A DNA stretch of 64,000 nucleotides. It comes from Candidatus Saccharimonadota bacterium. Lineage in GTDB: Bacteria; Patescibacteriota; Saccharimonadia; Saccharimonadales; Saccharimonadaceae. This document shows, one piece after another, positions 63,867 through 64,000 of the stretch. The first letter of the stretch is position 1; each line of letters starts with the position of its first letter. The notes beneath the pieces were generated by a model, which worked only from the letters and a program-made list of their open reading frames with translations, searched no databases and was not told where the DNA came from. The DNA lies in the NCBI GenBank assembly GCA_017460625.1, contig JAFUAT010000010.1, positions 1 through 64,000 of the forward strand, given 5' to 3'. A program made the position numbers and the translations under genes.

Positions 63867-64000
63867 TTATTTAGCTTTTGCTCGAAGTGTTTGATTTTCC
63901 AAATTTTCGTATTCAAATTCTAATCCCACTGTATCCATACCAAGTTCATTTAACTTTTTAATTGCAGCCCCCACTCCTTCGCCAGTATAATCCTTCATGA
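63867..64000 (-). CDS. C-terminal end of an unidentified gene (runs off the right edge)
   Basis: At least 43 codons are open from the window edge to a TAA at 63867. The sequence GEGVGAAIKKLNELGMDTVGLEFEYENLENQTLRAKAK has the composition of a real protein. An ATG at 63998 may be internal. Too little is visible to name it. Confidence 0.55.
   Translation of the reverse strand, partial: MKDYTGEGVGAAIKKLNELGMDTVGLEFEYENLENQTLRAKAK

Overview
The window looks like chromosome of a Patescibacteria/CPR bacterium, most likely a Saccharibacterium (TM7). This is inferred from gene content and style, not from a database search. Genes are short, the genetic code is standard (TGA acts as stop), and biosynthesis is nearly absent. 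What is present is lower glycolysis (pgk, pyk, gpmI, pgi), type IV pilin-like genes, LemA/HtpX/FtsH proteostasis, GT8 glycosyltransferases, and 14 scattered tRNA genes that all encode CCA. Many transcription units start with TATAAT exactly six bases before the start codon, which implies leaderless mRNAs.

Layout. 1-7.3 kb: end of a surface protein, UvrD/PcrA helicase, an XRE-MurA fusion, pgk, pyk, a small membrane protein and tRNA-Glu. 7.4-14.9 kb: an integrated element bounded by a 22-bp duplication of the 3' end of tRNA-Arg(TCG). It carries a DUF6978-DUF1828/1829 pair, an operon of unknown small and membrane proteins, and a large serine recombinase whose C-terminus is read from the antisense strand of the tRNA. 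15-25.8 kb: ligA, a second UvrD-like helicase, tRNAs, an orphan CdiA-type toxin fragment, a pilin, ruvB, orn, argS and a SurA-like foldase. 25.8-30.2 kb: a second large-serine-recombinase element on tRNA-Arg(CCT), ending in about 1.3 kb of structured DNA without genes. 30-44 kb: htpX/lemA, tRNAs, a Ca2+/cation antiporter, two GT8 enzymes with an acyltransferase, a compact thioredoxin system, glutathione peroxidase, bL25, grpE/hrcA with CIRCE, an Adk-like kinase and a lamin-tail protein. 44-51.6 kb: a flavoprotein operon, tRNA-fMet, a minor pilin cluster, a rare tRNA-Ile(TAT) and an FtsB-like protein. 51.6-59 kb: gpmI, then a complete agmatine deiminase pathway (arcC, ptcA, antiporter, aguA), then pgi. 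59-64 kb: tRNA-Leu, an M1 aminopeptidase, ftsH with an apparent frameshift near its 3' end, two tRNA-Pro and a partial gene.

How it fits together. The agmatine pathway would give one ATP per agmatine plus ammonia, a useful supplement to glycolysis in a host-dependent cell. tRNA genes are the mobility hot spots. Three tRNA genes (Arg-TCG, Met, Gly-GCC) have a nearby partial copy of their own 3' end. Each copy abuts the same kind of hairpin: an inverted T-arm sequence around a 3-bp inner stem with a GAA apex. This points to one family of tRNA-targeting recombination events, including two minimal 82-83 bp units. That is the most unusual signal in the window.
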